Source of the DNA: Marinobacter sp. EhC06
Lineage (GTDB): Bacteria; Pseudomonadota; Gammaproteobacteria; Pseudomonadales; Oleiphilaceae
Direction of reading: 5' to 3'
Length of the DNA: 64,000 bases
NCBI RefSeq assembly: GCF_001650915.1
Contig: NZ_LXYO01000033.1
Location: 1-64,000 of the forward strand
Shown here: positions 25,839-34,460 of the stretch, in pieces
How positions within the stretch are numbered: the stretch's first letter is position 1
Layout of the letters: each line of letters starts with the position of its first letter
The notes under the pieces: generated by a model
The model's input: only the letters and a program-made list of their open reading frames with translations
The model's database searches: none
What the model was told of the DNA's origin: nothing
Made by a program: the position numbers and the translations under genes

Positions 25839-26975
25839 TCAGGCCAACTGGTGTTCTTCTCCTTCGTAATAAGCCTCCACTCTTGGGTTCATTACCCGCC
25901 GCCAGAGTGGGGGGAACATTGCCAGGACGATCATTGCGGAGTAGCCGGCCGGTAGCTGGGGAGCCACTTCGTGGTGGCGGAGGATCTGGTAGCGTCTCTT
26001 GGCCCAGGCGTGGTGGTCGCTGTGGCGTTGGAGGTGGAACAGGAAGACGTTGGTGAGGAAGTAGTTGCTGTTCCAGCTGTGTTCGGGGCCGGTGCGTTCG
26101 TAGCGGCCGTTGTCGAGTTTTCTCCGGTGCAGGCCGTAGTGTTCGAGGTAGTTGACGATTTCCAGCAGGGTGAAGGCAATGAAGCTCTGGCCGAGGAAGA
26201 AGACGGCGCCGAGCCAGCCGAAGGCGATGGTGAAGGCGGCCAGTACCAGGGCGCTGATGCTGTACCACCAGATCAGTTCGTTGTGCCAGCTGAGGGCTTT
26301 GTGGCCTTTGCGCTGTAGGCGTTCGGCTTCCAGTTTCCAGGCGTTGAGGAAATTGCGCACGTAGGCCTGGGGCAGGAAGTTGTAGAGGGACTGGTTGTAG
26401 CGGGATGAGGAGGCGTCTTCGGGGGTGGAGACGTGTACGTGGTGGCCGCGCAGGTGTTCGACTTTGAAGCCGGCGTAGCAGACCAGTGACAGCAGGAAGC
26501 CGCCAGCCCGGGTTTCGAGTTTTTCGTCTTTGTGGATGAGTTCGTGGGCGACGTTGATGCCGAGGCCGCCGACGATGCCGATGGAGACGATCCAGCCAAT
26601 ACTTCCTATCAGGCTGAATGTGTCGGAAGCCAGTTCCAGCATGCTCCAGACCAGCAAGGCCGCGAAACCGGCGACCCAGCCAAGCGTGATGGCTTTATAA
26701 AACCGCTCGCCGACCATTCGTGGCACGTCGGTTTCTTCGTCCGGGTTCAGGAAATCCTTGCCCAGCAGCATGTCCAGCACCGGGATGATCCCGAAGACAA
26801 CGACGGGAACGCCCCAGGAAAACAGGTTTACCAGATCGGTTGCGTGGCCGGCGGCCAGCAGCAGGGGCGGTAACGCCAGGGGGACCATGGCTATCAGGTA
26901 GCTGTACTTCTTCAGGGTCAGCAGTATCCGCCGGCGGGTGGACTCGCGGTCCACCGATAACTGCGTTGTGCTCAT
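25839..26975 (-). CDS. alkB: Alkane 1-monooxygenase AlkB
   Basis: 378 residues, about six membrane helices. All diiron histidine boxes are present: HELIH (144-148), EHLRGHH (173-179), NYLEHYGL (275-282) and LQRHSDHH (315-322). It hydroxylates terminal carbons of n-alkanes with rubredoxin as electron donor; no rubredoxin gene is adjacent. W54 falls where Pseudomonas AlkB has W55, a residue known to limit chain length, hinting at medium-chain substrates (inference). Divergent from a GntR regulator with which it shares a 250-bp control region. Confidence 0.95.
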   Translation of the reverse strand: MSTTQLSVDRESTRRRILLTLKKYSYLIAMVPLALPPLLLAAGHATDLVNLFSWGVPVVVFGIIPVLDMLLGKDFLNPDEETDVPRMVGERFYKAITLGWVAGFAALLVWSMLELASDTFSLIGSIGWIVSIGIVGGLGINVAHELIHKDEKLETRAGGFLLSLVCYAGFKVEHLRGHHVHVSTPEDASSSRYNQSLYNFLPQAYVRNFLNAWKLEAERLQRKGHKALSWHNELIWWYSISALVLAAFTIAFGWLGAVFFLGQSFIAFTLLEIVNYLEHYGLHRRKLDNGRYERTGPEHSWNSNYFLTNVFLFHLQRHSDHHAWAKRRYQILRHHEVAPQLPAGYSAMIVLAMFPPLWRRVMNPRVEAYYEGEEHQLA

Positions 26976-27021
26976 TGGGCTCTCTCCATCGAATGCGTGT
27001 TGGTGAAACTCTGATCACCTG

Positions 27022-27048
27022 TTGTTTTCTGCATTATTGTCCTACAAT
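27022..27048 (+). promoter_or_regulatory. Predicted promoter of the alkB-linked GntR gene
   Basis: TTGTTT (27022-27027) and TACAAT (27043-27048) form a -35/-10 pair with a short 15-bp spacer. The -10 lies inside the palindrome at 27035-27049. Confidence 0.35.
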
Positions 27049-27049
27049 A
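27035..27049. promoter_or_regulatory. Candidate GntR operator TATTGT-N3-ACAATA
   Basis: The inner TTGTCCTACAA fits the known FadR-subfamily consensus TNGTNNNACNA. It sits between alkB and the divergent GntR gene and overlaps the predicted -10 of the latter, so the regulator could control both. Confidence 0.55.
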
Positions 27050-27082
27050 CATCAGCCGTCAACCGCTCGAGAGGAGTTTTTT

Positions 27083-27094
27083 TGACAATTGTCA
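27083..27094. promoter_or_regulatory. Perfect palindrome TGACAATTGTCA
   Basis: A 12-bp perfect palindrome 34 bp right of the TATTGT-N3-ACAATA site in the same divergent region. It may be a second operator half-related to the first (both contain ACAAT and ATTGT). Confidence 0.5.
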
Positions 27095-27227
27095 GGAATC
27101 CCCGGCGGATCAAGGCGTTGTGACTGTAAGACTCAGAGGCTGTGATAAACTCATGCGCACACACTCCCATGCCGGCCGGATAACCGCAGCAGCCGACCGG
27201 TTTTTACGACCTGTTCAGAGAGCCTTT

Positions 27228-27887
27228 ATGGATTTTCAGGTGCCCAACACTCTGGCCGAGCAGATTGCCAATTACTTGGCAGAGCGGATCATGACCGGGC
27301 AGATTCGCCCCGGTGAGCGGATTCAGGAGGCCACCCTGGCTGGCGAGCTGAAGGTCAGCCGCGCGTCGGTCAAGGAAGCTCTTTATACCCTGGAGCGCTG
27401 GCATCTGGTGGAGATCACGCCCCGCAAAGGTGCTTCGGCAACCCGGCTGGACGCGGCCCATGCTTCCGAGCTTTACGATGTGTATATGCATTTGCTTATG
27501 ATGATGGCGGTGCGGCTCTGTGAGCGCTGGCAGGAGAGCGATAAGCCGCGGATGCTGGGGGCGGTCAGTAACGTTGTTGAACAGATAAAGGATTCGTCCA
27601 GCGACATTTCCGGGGTGGTTGAGGCGAGTTTCAATGTGATGGATGCCTGCTGTGAGGTGGTGGGGAATCCTTATCTCACGGAGGCTTTGTCGAATTTCAA
27701 GCCGGCGGTCAGTCGGGCCTATTACCTGAGCGCTGATCGGTATCGGCGGGGTCTGGCGCAGACCAGTGAATTTTTTGCCAATCTGCCGCAGGCGGTTCTG
27801 GCGAGGGATTCGGATAAGGCGCAGGCGTTGATTCGGGAGTTTGCGGAGCACCAGAAGTCTCTCATTCAGCAAGCCCTCGCTTCGTAG
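27228..27887 (+). CDS. GntR-family regulator divergent from alkB
   Basis: 219 residues from the ATG at 27228 (MDFQVPNTLAEQI), where the winged helix begins; the frame is open to a GTG at 27120, but the extra 36 residues look non-homologous. The hallmark VSRASVKEALYTLERWHLVE is clear, followed by a helical FCD-like ligand domain. Position suggests control of alkB in response to alkanes or their oxidation products (inference). Most studied alkB genes use LuxR/MalT or AraC regulators, so a GntR is less usual. Confidence 0.82.
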   Translation: MDFQVPNTLAEQIANYLAERIMTGQIRPGERIQEATLAGELKVSRASVKEALYTLERWHLVEITPRKGASATRLDAAHASELYDVYMHLLMMMAVRLCERWQESDKPRMLGAVSNVVEQIKDSSSDISGVVEASFNVMDACCEVVGNPYLTEALSNFKPAVSRAYYLSADRYRRGLAQTSEFFANLPQAVLARDSDKAQALIREFAEHQKSLIQQALAS

Positions 27888-27904
27888 TTTGGTGCAAGCG
27901 GAGC

Positions 27905-28001
27905 GGATGGTCGGGCTTTCCAAAACACGCTGTGAATACCTCCCTGTACGCTTGGTCGCGCCATCCCTGGCGCTCCACGGTTTTGGAAAGCCCGACCATC
28001 C
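27905..28001 (+). repeat. Long-arm palindromic repeat, copy B
   Basis: Perfect 22-bp inverted arms (27905-27926 and 27980-28001) enclose a 53-nt core that starts ACGCTGTGAATACCTCCCTG and contains a GCGCCA-TCCC-TGGCGC hairpin. The core aligns with copy A (48188) nearly base for base in its first 27 nt; the arms are unrelated to those of A but still pair perfectly with each other. It lies after the alkB-linked GntR gene. Confidence 0.88.
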
Positions 28002-28132
28002 CCTCCACCCCTACCTTTTCGATGCTTCGATTGTGACAGAGAGCACGGATCTAGAAGGTTTCGCCCTCTATCGTAACAGTCTGTAACAAACCAAAGTTTT
28101 TGCTGCATTGGTTGTGCTGTCCCCCTGCGGCC

Positions 28133-28155
28133 CGGGGAGTGTTTAACACTCCCCG
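28133..28155. other. GC-rich hairpin before the exported-protein gene
   Basis: CGGGGAGTG and CACTCCCCG flank a 5-nt loop TTTAA, about 33 bp before the next start codon. On the plus strand an A-rich run follows, not T, so it is not a standard terminator; it may shape the 5' UTR. Confidence 0.4.
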
Positions 28156-28188
28156 CTAAAAACAATAAACCAGACTTTTGGGGCCACC

Positions 28189-29211
28189 ATGACTCAGTCA
28201 CTTGCCTGTCGTCGAAACACCACATCTTCCACGCTCTCGCTTTGGGTGCTCGCCCTGTCGCTTCCGCTGCCAGCTATGGCGGAGTTCAGGCCGTTAGATG
28301 ATGGTGCATTGTCTGGTGTAACCGGGCAGGCGGGGGTAACGATTGAGCTGGAGACCAAGCTCAGCATTGATCGGTTCAGCTGGATTGATGAAGGGTCGTT
28401 AAATGTGAATGGGCTGAGGTTGTCCGGGCACAACGATACGGTGCTGGATAACATGAAGCTGACGATCGATATTGCCGGCGATGGGGAGGTGCTGGAGCAC
28501 GGGTTTTCGGAGATTGCCCGGCGGGCACAGGCGGGGTTGTTGGACCAGAATGACCCGGATGTGGCCGATGCTCTGGCGAAGTATTCCGTCGCGGGCTCTT
28601 TTGGCAAGCAGTTCAATAGCGGTGATCTGGTGATGCACCTGGGTGCGACGGATTATGGCGATCCAAGCAGCCTGGATGATTATCTGCAGGCGGTGGATTT
28701 TGAGCTGGCGGTGGACAGTGTGACCACCTCAGGCAGTGAAGGCTCCGCCACGCTGTTCTCGGATATCCTGCTGCAAGGGCACATCGGGCCAACGGATCTG
28801 GTGATTCGTAACGGGGGTAGTTCTACTCGCACTCTGGCGAACGGCAACGAGGTGTCTGGCTCGGAACTGCAGCTGGATACCCATTTCGAGATTACCAACG
28901 GTAGCCTCAACTGGGATGCAGCGGATGTGATTCTGCTGTTCAACTTTGCCGCAGTCGGTATTGAGGGCCTGCAGATTCACAACCGGCGGGGCGATGACAC
29001 GCTGGGGCATTTCGGTATGGCAAGTGCCACTGCAAAACTGTCACGGGGCACCAGTTCTGCCTCAGGCAACGAAGGGCTTTCGGTGCATGATGTTGAGTTC
29101 CGGGCGGATATCGATATGCCGGTCTTCAAGATGGGCGGCACCAGCATTGGAAGCGTTCAGTTCACGGACTTCGCCATCACCAACACCACCATGATGGTGT
29201 ATGGCCACTAG
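28189..29211 (+). CDS. Exported protein with LSGVTGQAG motif (DUF6160-like)
   Basis: 340 residues with a signal peptide (about 1-31, ending AMA-EF). Right after it comes LDDGALSGVTGQAGVTIEL, an N-terminal signature seen in a family of exported gammaproteobacterial proteins (DUF6160-like). The rest is rich in alternating hydrophobic and polar residues, suggesting beta structure, and has no recognisable enzyme motif. It stands alone behind the copy B repeat and a 5' hairpin. A surface or outer membrane role is a guess. Confidence 0.65.
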   Translation: MTQSLACRRNTTSSTLSLWVLALSLPLPAMAEFRPLDDGALSGVTGQAGVTIELETKLSIDRFSWIDEGSLNVNGLRLSGHNDTVLDNMKLTIDIAGDGEVLEHGFSEIARRAQAGLLDQNDPDVADALAKYSVAGSFGKQFNSGDLVMHLGATDYGDPSSLDDYLQAVDFELAVDSVTTSGSEGSATLFSDILLQGHIGPTDLVIRNGGSSTRTLANGNEVSGSELQLDTHFEITNGSLNWDAADVILLFNFAAVGIEGLQIHNRRGDDTLGHFGMASATAKLSRGTSSASGNEGLSVHDVEFRADIDMPVFKMGGTSIGSVQFTDFAITNTTMMVYGH

Positions 29212-29248
29212 CCAGACACTGGACACCAACCACACCCTACCCTGTAAA

Positions 29249-29273
29249 CTGCCCGTCTCACTCTGACGGGCAG
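29249..29273 (+). other. Hairpin abutting the start codon of the flippase-like gene
   Basis: CTGCCCGTC and GACGGGCAG form a perfect 9-bp stem with a 7-nt loop, ending 3 nt before the ATG at 29277. It may terminate the upstream transcript weakly or hide the ribosome site. If it does hide it, the ATG at 29334, with AAAAGG upstream, becomes the likelier start. Confidence 0.45.
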
Positions 29274-29276
29274 CCC

Positions 29277-30335
29277 ATGACTCACTCCACGGACATCAAC
29301 TATTCGAAGCGCGCCTCGGGTAAAAGGCTGGTGATGTTCAGTCTGTTATTCGTGGCGCTTACCGCTGCCGGGCTGTATGCCGTTTACGATCTGTTTGCCG
29401 AGCGTACCCTTACCTTCGACGCCAGGCTGATCGCTCCGGAAACCCTGTTATCGGTGGTTGGCCTGTTGCTGGTCTATTTCATCTCGGATGGCCTTCGGCT
29501 GTATTTTACCTTGCGGGCGCTGGGGCACCGGCTGCCATTGCCGGCGATGTTCCGGCTGGTATTTATCAATCTGTTTTTCTCCAACATCACTCCCATGGCC
29601 ACCGGGGGCGGCTTCGCCCAGATCTGGTTCCTTAGCCAGCATGGCGTTCCGGTTGGCAGGGCCACGGCAGCCACAACGATTCGAACGGTACTGGCGGTGC
29701 TGTTCATTTTCTCGCTCACGCCGGTATTCCTGCTCACGCTCAAGTCCCTGGACGGCAACTCGATTGTCGGCGATATCGGCACCGCGCTGGCGTTTCTGAT
29801 TGTTCTATACCTCGGGTTTTTCCTGGTGCTGCTGTTCCGGACCCGCTGGCTGATCGGCCCGTTGACCCGATTGCTAACAGCCGCACGCCGGCTTCACCTG
29901 ATCAGCGAACGCCGCCATCAACGCTGGCAGTTCAAGGCGCGCCGGGAGATGCTGCGGCTTTCCCGAAGTTTTGGCGATTACCTGCGCGGCGCCCCCATGT
30001 TCGTGTGGCTGTCTGTTCTGTTCACTGCGGTATTTCTGCTCAGCCTGTTCAGCTTCCCCGCGCTGCTGATGCACAGCCTGGACTACAGTGTGGACTATGT
30101 GGTTTCGGTGGGGTTGCTGGTTGTCACCACCTTCGTTATGTATTTCTCGCCCACACCAGGTGCCTCTGGCGTTTCCGAGGGTGTTTTCGGGAGTTTTTTC
30201 CGGGATATCCTCTCCGGTAACCACCTGATACTGGTCATTGTCTGCTGGCGGCTGCTGACCATTTACCTGGGCATGATTGTCGGGCTGGTGGTGCTGCAGA
30301 AGGAACTCGTTGCCAATCGCAGGAGAGCAGGATGA
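29277..30335 (+). CDS. LPG-synthase-type transmembrane (flippase-like) protein
   Basis: 352 residues with about eight membrane helices, matching the flippase-like domain of lysylphosphatidylglycerol synthase (UPF0104/AglD family). NLFFSNITPMATGGGFAQIW and SPTPGASGVSEGVFG are the conserved loops. The soluble aminoacyl transferase part of MprF is absent. Family members move lipids or lipid-linked precursors. The stop overlaps the next start by 4 nt (ATGA), tying it to a glycosyltransferase, so the pair probably makes or moves a glycolipid. A start at 29334 is possible. Confidence 0.85.
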   Translation: MTHSTDINYSKRASGKRLVMFSLLFVALTAAGLYAVYDLFAERTLTFDARLIAPETLLSVVGLLLVYFISDGLRLYFTLRALGHRLPLPAMFRLVFINLFFSNITPMATGGGFAQIWFLSQHGVPVGRATAATTIRTVLAVLFIFSLTPVFLLTLKSLDGNSIVGDIGTALAFLIVLYLGFFLVLLFRTRWLIGPLTRLLTAARRLHLISERRHQRWQFKARREMLRLSRSFGDYLRGAPMFVWLSVLFTAVFLLSLFSFPALLMHSLDYSVDYVVSVGLLVVTTFVMYFSPTPGASGVSEGVFGSFFRDILSGNHLILVIVCWRLLTIYLGMIVGLVVLQKELVANRRRAG

Positions 30336-32575
30336 TTTTCCGCAACCCACTCAAGCTTCTGTTCTACCTCTGTCTTCTGGTGGTGGTTCTGCTGGTTGGC
30401 TACAAGACCTACCTGAACCTGTTCACGGAAGATTTCGAGGGCGTTCATACCGAACAGGTAGAGCAGATCCATCGAAAGCTTGACCCCGGAGAGCCGTTCA
30501 GCTTTGCAGTGGTGGGCAACATCAACAACTCGGTGGGGATTTTCGAAGACCGCATTATTCCGGAACTGAACCGGTCCGGGCTCGATTTTCTGGTCTCGGC
30601 CGGTAACGCGGTCAGTGGCGGCGGCGAGGACAAGTACCGGGCCCTTTACGGCACTCTGAGCCATCTGGAGATTCCATACCTGCTGACCTTCGGCGCCCAC
30701 GAGTTCGAGGATTTTGGCAGTTTCCGTTTCTACGATCACTTCGGCCCGCATTTCTTCAGTATTGAGGCTGGCAACAGCCGGCTGATTTTCCTGGACAGCA
30801 CCGGCAAAACTCCCTGGCGCTGGCAGATCCGCTGGCTGAAAGATCTGCTGGCCCAGGACTCGTCGAAGGCGAGAATCCTGTTTATCGGTCACCCTCCCCT
30901 TCATCCGGACGAGAATGCCCCGTTCGATCAGAAAGACGATTACCTGGCACCGCCCGAGTTCCGGGACGCACTCCTGGAGGCAATTGAGGAGCATGACGTT
31001 CGACGGGTGTTTTCCTCCAATCTTTCACTCTATGCAGAGGAGCAGGTAGGAGATACCACCTTTGTCACTACCGGCGGCGCCGGTGGCCTGGTCATGAACA
31101 ACGACACCAGTTTCTACCACTACGTGCAGGTAAATGTAGACGCCGATGGCGAGGTAACACACAGCCTGCAGCGCCTGGAAGTGGGCCAGCACCCGATTCT
31201 GAAGCGGCTGGAAAGTCTCTGGTTCTTTATCTACTCACTGTTCTACACCGGTTATCTGAACTTCATTCTGATCGTCGCCGTGTTTGCGGCCATTGCCATC
31301 AAACTGTACGGCGCCATTTTCATCGGCAAGGATTATTATCCGGACTACGACCTGGACCCGGCCCCCTGGCTCGAGAAACCGATGCGGGTGGCGATGTTCA
31401 CCAACAACTATCTGCCCTTTATCGGCGGTGTACCGATTTCGATCGAACGCCTGAGGCGCGGCCTGGAAGCGCTGGGCGACAAACTGCTTGTGGTGGCGCC
31501 CCGTTACAAGGGTCAGCCCGAGGCAGAGCCCCACGTTCTGCGGGTACCCTCACTTCTGGCCATGGGAGAGAAGCGGGAATTCCGGCTGGCCAATATTTTC
31601 CTGGGTCGGATCCGCAAGAGGGTCCGGGCGTTCAAGCCGGATATTATCCACCTGCATCATCCGTTCTGGCTGGGGTCGCTAGGACTGTTTGTGGCGCGCA
31701 CCCTCAGGATACCGGCCATCTACACCTACCATACCCGTCTGGAGCATTACGCCCACTTTGTGCCACTGCCGGGCATGCTGTTCCGGAACCTGATTTCCCA
31801 CGCCCTGATCAAGCGCTTTGCCAACAAGTGCGACGGGGTGATTGTGCCGACCTACTCCACCGAGGAATACCTGCGGATGATCGGGGTAAAAACACCGACT
31901 TTCGTGCAGCCCACGGGCATCGAATACCACAAATTCCAGGAGGTTCAGGAGAAGGACGTTGAGGAGCTGCGGGAGAAGCTGCAGCTGAAGAATGAGAAAG
32001 TATTCGTCAGCGTTTCCCGGCTCTCCAACGAGAAGAATATCGACTTCATGATCGAGGCCATTGATGCCCTGAGACAGGAAACCGATGTGCCGTTCCGGTT
32101 CCTGATGATCGGCGATGGCCACCAGAAAGACCGGCTGCAGAAGAAGATTGAAGACCTTGGGCTTCAACAACACTTCACCCTGGTCGGCGCCGTTCCGCCG
32201 GACGAAATGGCCATCTGGTACCGGCTGGGTGATGCCTTCCTGTTTGCCTCGATATCTGAAACCCAGGGCATGGTAATCCTGGAGGCCATGGCGGCCGGCT
32301 TGCCGGTGGTGGCGGTTCGTTCCAGCGGTATTGAGGACGTGGTCCGGCACGGGTTCAACGGCTTCAAGACGCCGGAGAAACAGGACCAGTGGCAGGCGCA
32401 GGTTAAAAAACTGCTGGAAGACGACGAACTGCGTGACAAACTTTCCTCACAGGCCCTGGAGTTTGCCAGGGACTATTCCGTGGAGCAGTTTGCCAGTGAT
32501 GTTCGCACCATTTACGCCACCACCCTGGCCATGTTTGCCAAGAAACGGAAAGGCTCGGCAAGCCAATCCGAATAG
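30332..32575 (+). CDS. Degenerate metallophosphoesterase fused to a GT4 glycosyltransferase
   Basis: 747 residues. A membrane helix (8-28) leads to a calcineurin-like phosphoesterase fold (about 55-275), a second membrane segment (about 290-318) and a GT-B glycosyltransferase of family 4 (about 355-740; FTNNYLPFIGGVPISIERLR, HLHHPFWLG, SISETQGMVILEAMAAGLPV). The phosphoesterase metal ligands look lost: VVGNINN (60-66) for GDxH, SAGNAV (89-94) for GD, FGAHEFED (120-127) for GNHE, and FSSNLSLY where GHxH is expected; only GHPPLH (186-191) survives. So this part is probably not catalytic. The GT domain resembles diacylglycerol glucosyltransferases. Translationally coupled to the flippase-like gene. 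Confidence 0.85.
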   Translation: MIFRNPLKLLFYLCLLVVVLLVGYKTYLNLFTEDFEGVHTEQVEQIHRKLDPGEPFSFAVVGNINNSVGIFEDRIIPELNRSGLDFLVSAGNAVSGGGEDKYRALYGTLSHLEIPYLLTFGAHEFEDFGSFRFYDHFGPHFFSIEAGNSRLIFLDSTGKTPWRWQIRWLKDLLAQDSSKARILFIGHPPLHPDENAPFDQKDDYLAPPEFRDALLEAIEEHDVRRVFSSNLSLYAEEQVGDTTFVTTGGAGGLVMNNDTSFYHYVQVNVDADGEVTHSLQRLEVGQHPILKRLESLWFFIYSLFYTGYLNFILIVAVFAAIAIKLYGAIFIGKDYYPDYDLDPAPWLEKPMRVAMFTNNYLPFIGGVPISIERLRRGLEALGDKLLVVAPRYKGQPEAEPHVLRVPSLLAMGEKREFRLANIFLGRIRKRVRAFKPDIIHLHHPFWLGSLGLFVARTLRIPAIYTYHTRLEHYAHFVPLPGMLFRNLISHALIKRFANKCDGVIVPTYSTEEYLRMIGVKTPTFVQPTGIEYHKFQEVQEKDVEELREKLQLKNEKVFVSVSRLSNEKNIDFMIEAIDALRQETDVPFRFLMIGDGHQKDRLQKKIEDLGLQQHFTLVGAVPPDEMAIWYRLGDAFLFASISETQGMVILEAMAAGLPVVAVRSSGIEDVVRHGFNGFKTPEKQDQWQAQVKKLLEDDELRDKLSSQALEFARDYSVEQFASDVRTIYATTLAMFAKKRKGSASQSE

Positions 32576-32678
32576 GTAGGGTTACGGTTTTTCGCGGCGG
32601 CCTGATCGGGCTAGACTGAATTCACGTATTAAAAAGACAGTTTTAGGCATCGGACCGACTGAATTATCGGAGACTAAC

Positions 32679-33626
32679 GTGAGCGGCATCCCCGTCGGAA
32701 TCAGCACCTGCCTGCTAGGCAAAGAAGTTCGCCATGATGGCGGCCATAAACATTCCCGCTATTGCACCCAGGTGCTTTCAAAGCACTTTGACTTCCGCTC
32801 CATCTGCCCGGAGCTGGAAGCCGGCCTGGGCGTGCCCCGCCCCGCCATCCACCTGCGCGAATACAGCGATGGCCTGCGCCTGATTGAAACCAAAGGGGCA
32901 GCGGATCATACCGACGCCATGAAGGGCTTTATCGAGCAGATCATGCCCACCCTGGCGAACCTCCGCGGTTATATCCTGATGGCCAAGTCACCCAGCTGTG
33001 GCATGGAGCGGATCAAGGTCCATAACGAGGAAGGCAACGTGACCCGCCGGGATGGCCGGGGCATGTTCGCCGAGGCGCTGCTGCAAGCCTATCCGCTGAT
33101 GCCGGTGGAGGAGGAAGGACGCCTCAATGATGACATGATCCGGGAAAACTTCATTGAGCGGGTGTTTGCCTACGACGACTGGATGCAGAACGTGGTCGGC
33201 GACAAGCTCTCCGCCAAGGCGCTGATCGAGTTCCACACTCGGCACAAGTTCCAGCTTCTGGCTCACTCGGAAAGGATTTACCGCCAGCTGGGCCCAATGC
33301 TTGGAGATCTGAAATCCGAACCGCTGGAAGACATTGCAGAGCGCTACATCCAGCTGTTCATGGAAGCCATGAGCAAGAAGGTGAGCCGGGGTTCACACAT
33401 GAACGCCATGCAGCACCTGATGGGCTATCTGCGGGATTCCATGGGTGACGAAGATCGCAAGGTGCTGATGGAACAGATGGAAGCTTACCGCCGGGGCGAG
33501 GTGCCTTTGGTGGTGCCGATGACCCTGCTGCGCATGGCTCAGCGGAGGGAGCCGGTGGACTACCTGCATGCCCAGCAGTATCTCACGCCTTACCCGGATG
33601 AGCTTGGCCTTAGAAACAACGTTTGA
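32679..33626 (+). CDS. DUF523 and DUF1722 (YbgA-like) protein
   Basis: 315 residues, GTG start with CGGAGA upstream. The N-terminal half is DUF523 (GISTCLLGKEVRHDGGHK, CPELEAGLGVPR, MAKSPSCGMERI) with conserved cysteines. The C-terminal half is DUF1722 (KYxxMA-type RGSHMNAMQHLMGYL and the final LRxPVxYL-like region). The family often lies near DNA photolyase genes and its molecular role is not established; no photolyase is seen here. It is a single-gene unit ended by the hairpin at 33642. Confidence 0.88.
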   Translation: MSGIPVGISTCLLGKEVRHDGGHKHSRYCTQVLSKHFDFRSICPELEAGLGVPRPAIHLREYSDGLRLIETKGAADHTDAMKGFIEQIMPTLANLRGYILMAKSPSCGMERIKVHNEEGNVTRRDGRGMFAEALLQAYPLMPVEEEGRLNDDMIRENFIERVFAYDDWMQNVVGDKLSAKALIEFHTRHKFQLLAHSERIYRQLGPMLGDLKSEPLEDIAERYIQLFMEAMSKKVSRGSHMNAMQHLMGYLRDSMGDEDRKVLMEQMEAYRRGEVPLVVPMTLLRMAQRREPVDYLHAQQYLTPYPDELGLRNNV

Positions 33627-33630
33627 AATC

Positions 33631-33680
33631 GGGGTCAGATGAAAAAGGGGTCAGATGACATTTTCATCTGACCCCTTTTT
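33631..33680. terminator. GGGGTCAGATGA repeat and bidirectional terminator
   Basis: GGGGTCAGATGA occurs twice directly (33631-33642, 33647-33658), and the second copy pairs with TCATCTGACCCC in a perfect 17-bp stem (33642-33658 with 33664-33680), loop CATTT. T-runs follow on both strands, so it can end both DUF1722 (+) and DUF481 (-). The GGGGTCAGA-type palindrome resembles repeats linked to REP-associated tyrosine transposases. Confidence 0.75.
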
Positions 33681-33707
33681 CATTTCATCCCAGGTTCGAC
33701 AGTTCCA

Positions 33708-34439
33708 TCAGAATCCGTAGATTAGCGAGAGCGACGTTTCAGTGTCGGTGTCTTCAGAGCCTGAGGGCGGATCCGACAGATGCTTGACCCGGAACGCCGC
33801 CTTCATGGAGAGATTCCCCACCACGTTCGCCTGCAGTGACGTTTCCGATTCAGTCACCATGTTGTTCTCATCCAGGCCTATTTCCGTGCTCAGCTTCTGG
33901 CGGAACAGGGAGTTTTCCGAGAGCGCGTAATCAAACTGGCCGGCCAGGCGGGCGATCGCCTCTTCTTCGGCATCCTCGCCCTGGGCATTCACCATTTCCA
34001 GTTTGTTGTAGCGGTAACCGCCACCGACTGAAAGATCCAGGAAGGAACGCTCGCCGGACGTCCACACCCGGTTTCCATAACCGGTGGTTGCTGAGGATTC
34101 GAAATCGTAGCCGGAGAAGCGGTCGTCCTCGTAGGAGCCCCGGAGAAACCAGTACTGATTCTTTGAAAACTTGTAGTTGGTTTCCAGGGCGGCAAGATAT
34201 TTCTCGGCGGTGGTTTCGTCGTCGGTCTCTGAATAATTGGTGCGGAATTCGCCGGTGTTGCGCCAGGTTTCGACTTCATGGACCAGCCCCAGGCGGCCCT
34301 TGATGTTGGTCTCTTCGGTATTGCCCGAGGTGATCAGCACACCCAGCTCGGTTTCGCCCTTCCAGTTGTCGGCCTCCTGCGCACTGGCAAAGGGCGCGAT
34401 AGCAACTGCGGTAATGGCTACAGCCTGTCGTAAATCCAT
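33708..34439 (-). CDS. DUF481 (YdiY-like) outer membrane protein
   Basis: 243 residues with a signal peptide (about 1-20, ending ASA-QE). The mature protein is a run of amphipathic beta strands ending in LSLIYGF, an outer membrane barrel signature. WKGETELGVLITSGNTEETN is the conserved DUF481 opening. E. coli YdiY is an acid-inducible member; the function is not settled. AAAGGAG precedes the ATG. It lies 21 bp downstream of trhO on the same strand. Confidence 0.85.
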   Translation of the reverse strand: MDLRQAVAITAVAIAPFASAQEADNWKGETELGVLITSGNTEETNIKGRLGLVHEVETWRNTGEFRTNYSETDDETTAEKYLAALETNYKFSKNQYWFLRGSYEDDRFSGYDFESSATTGYGNRVWTSGERSFLDLSVGGGYRYNKLEMVNAQGEDAEEEAIARLAGQFDYALSENSLFRQKLSTEIGLDENNMVTESETSLQANVVGNLSMKAAFRVKHLSDPPSGSEDTDTETSLSLIYGF

Positions 34440-34460
34440 GAAGTCTCCTTTCTGGGTTGG

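Larger units (their letters stand above)
27888..28188. other. Intergenic region with copy B repeat and a hairpin
   Basis: Besides the palindromic repeat (27905-28001) and the hairpin (28133-28155), it holds the promoter of the exported-protein gene. No small gene is apparent. Confidence 0.4.
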
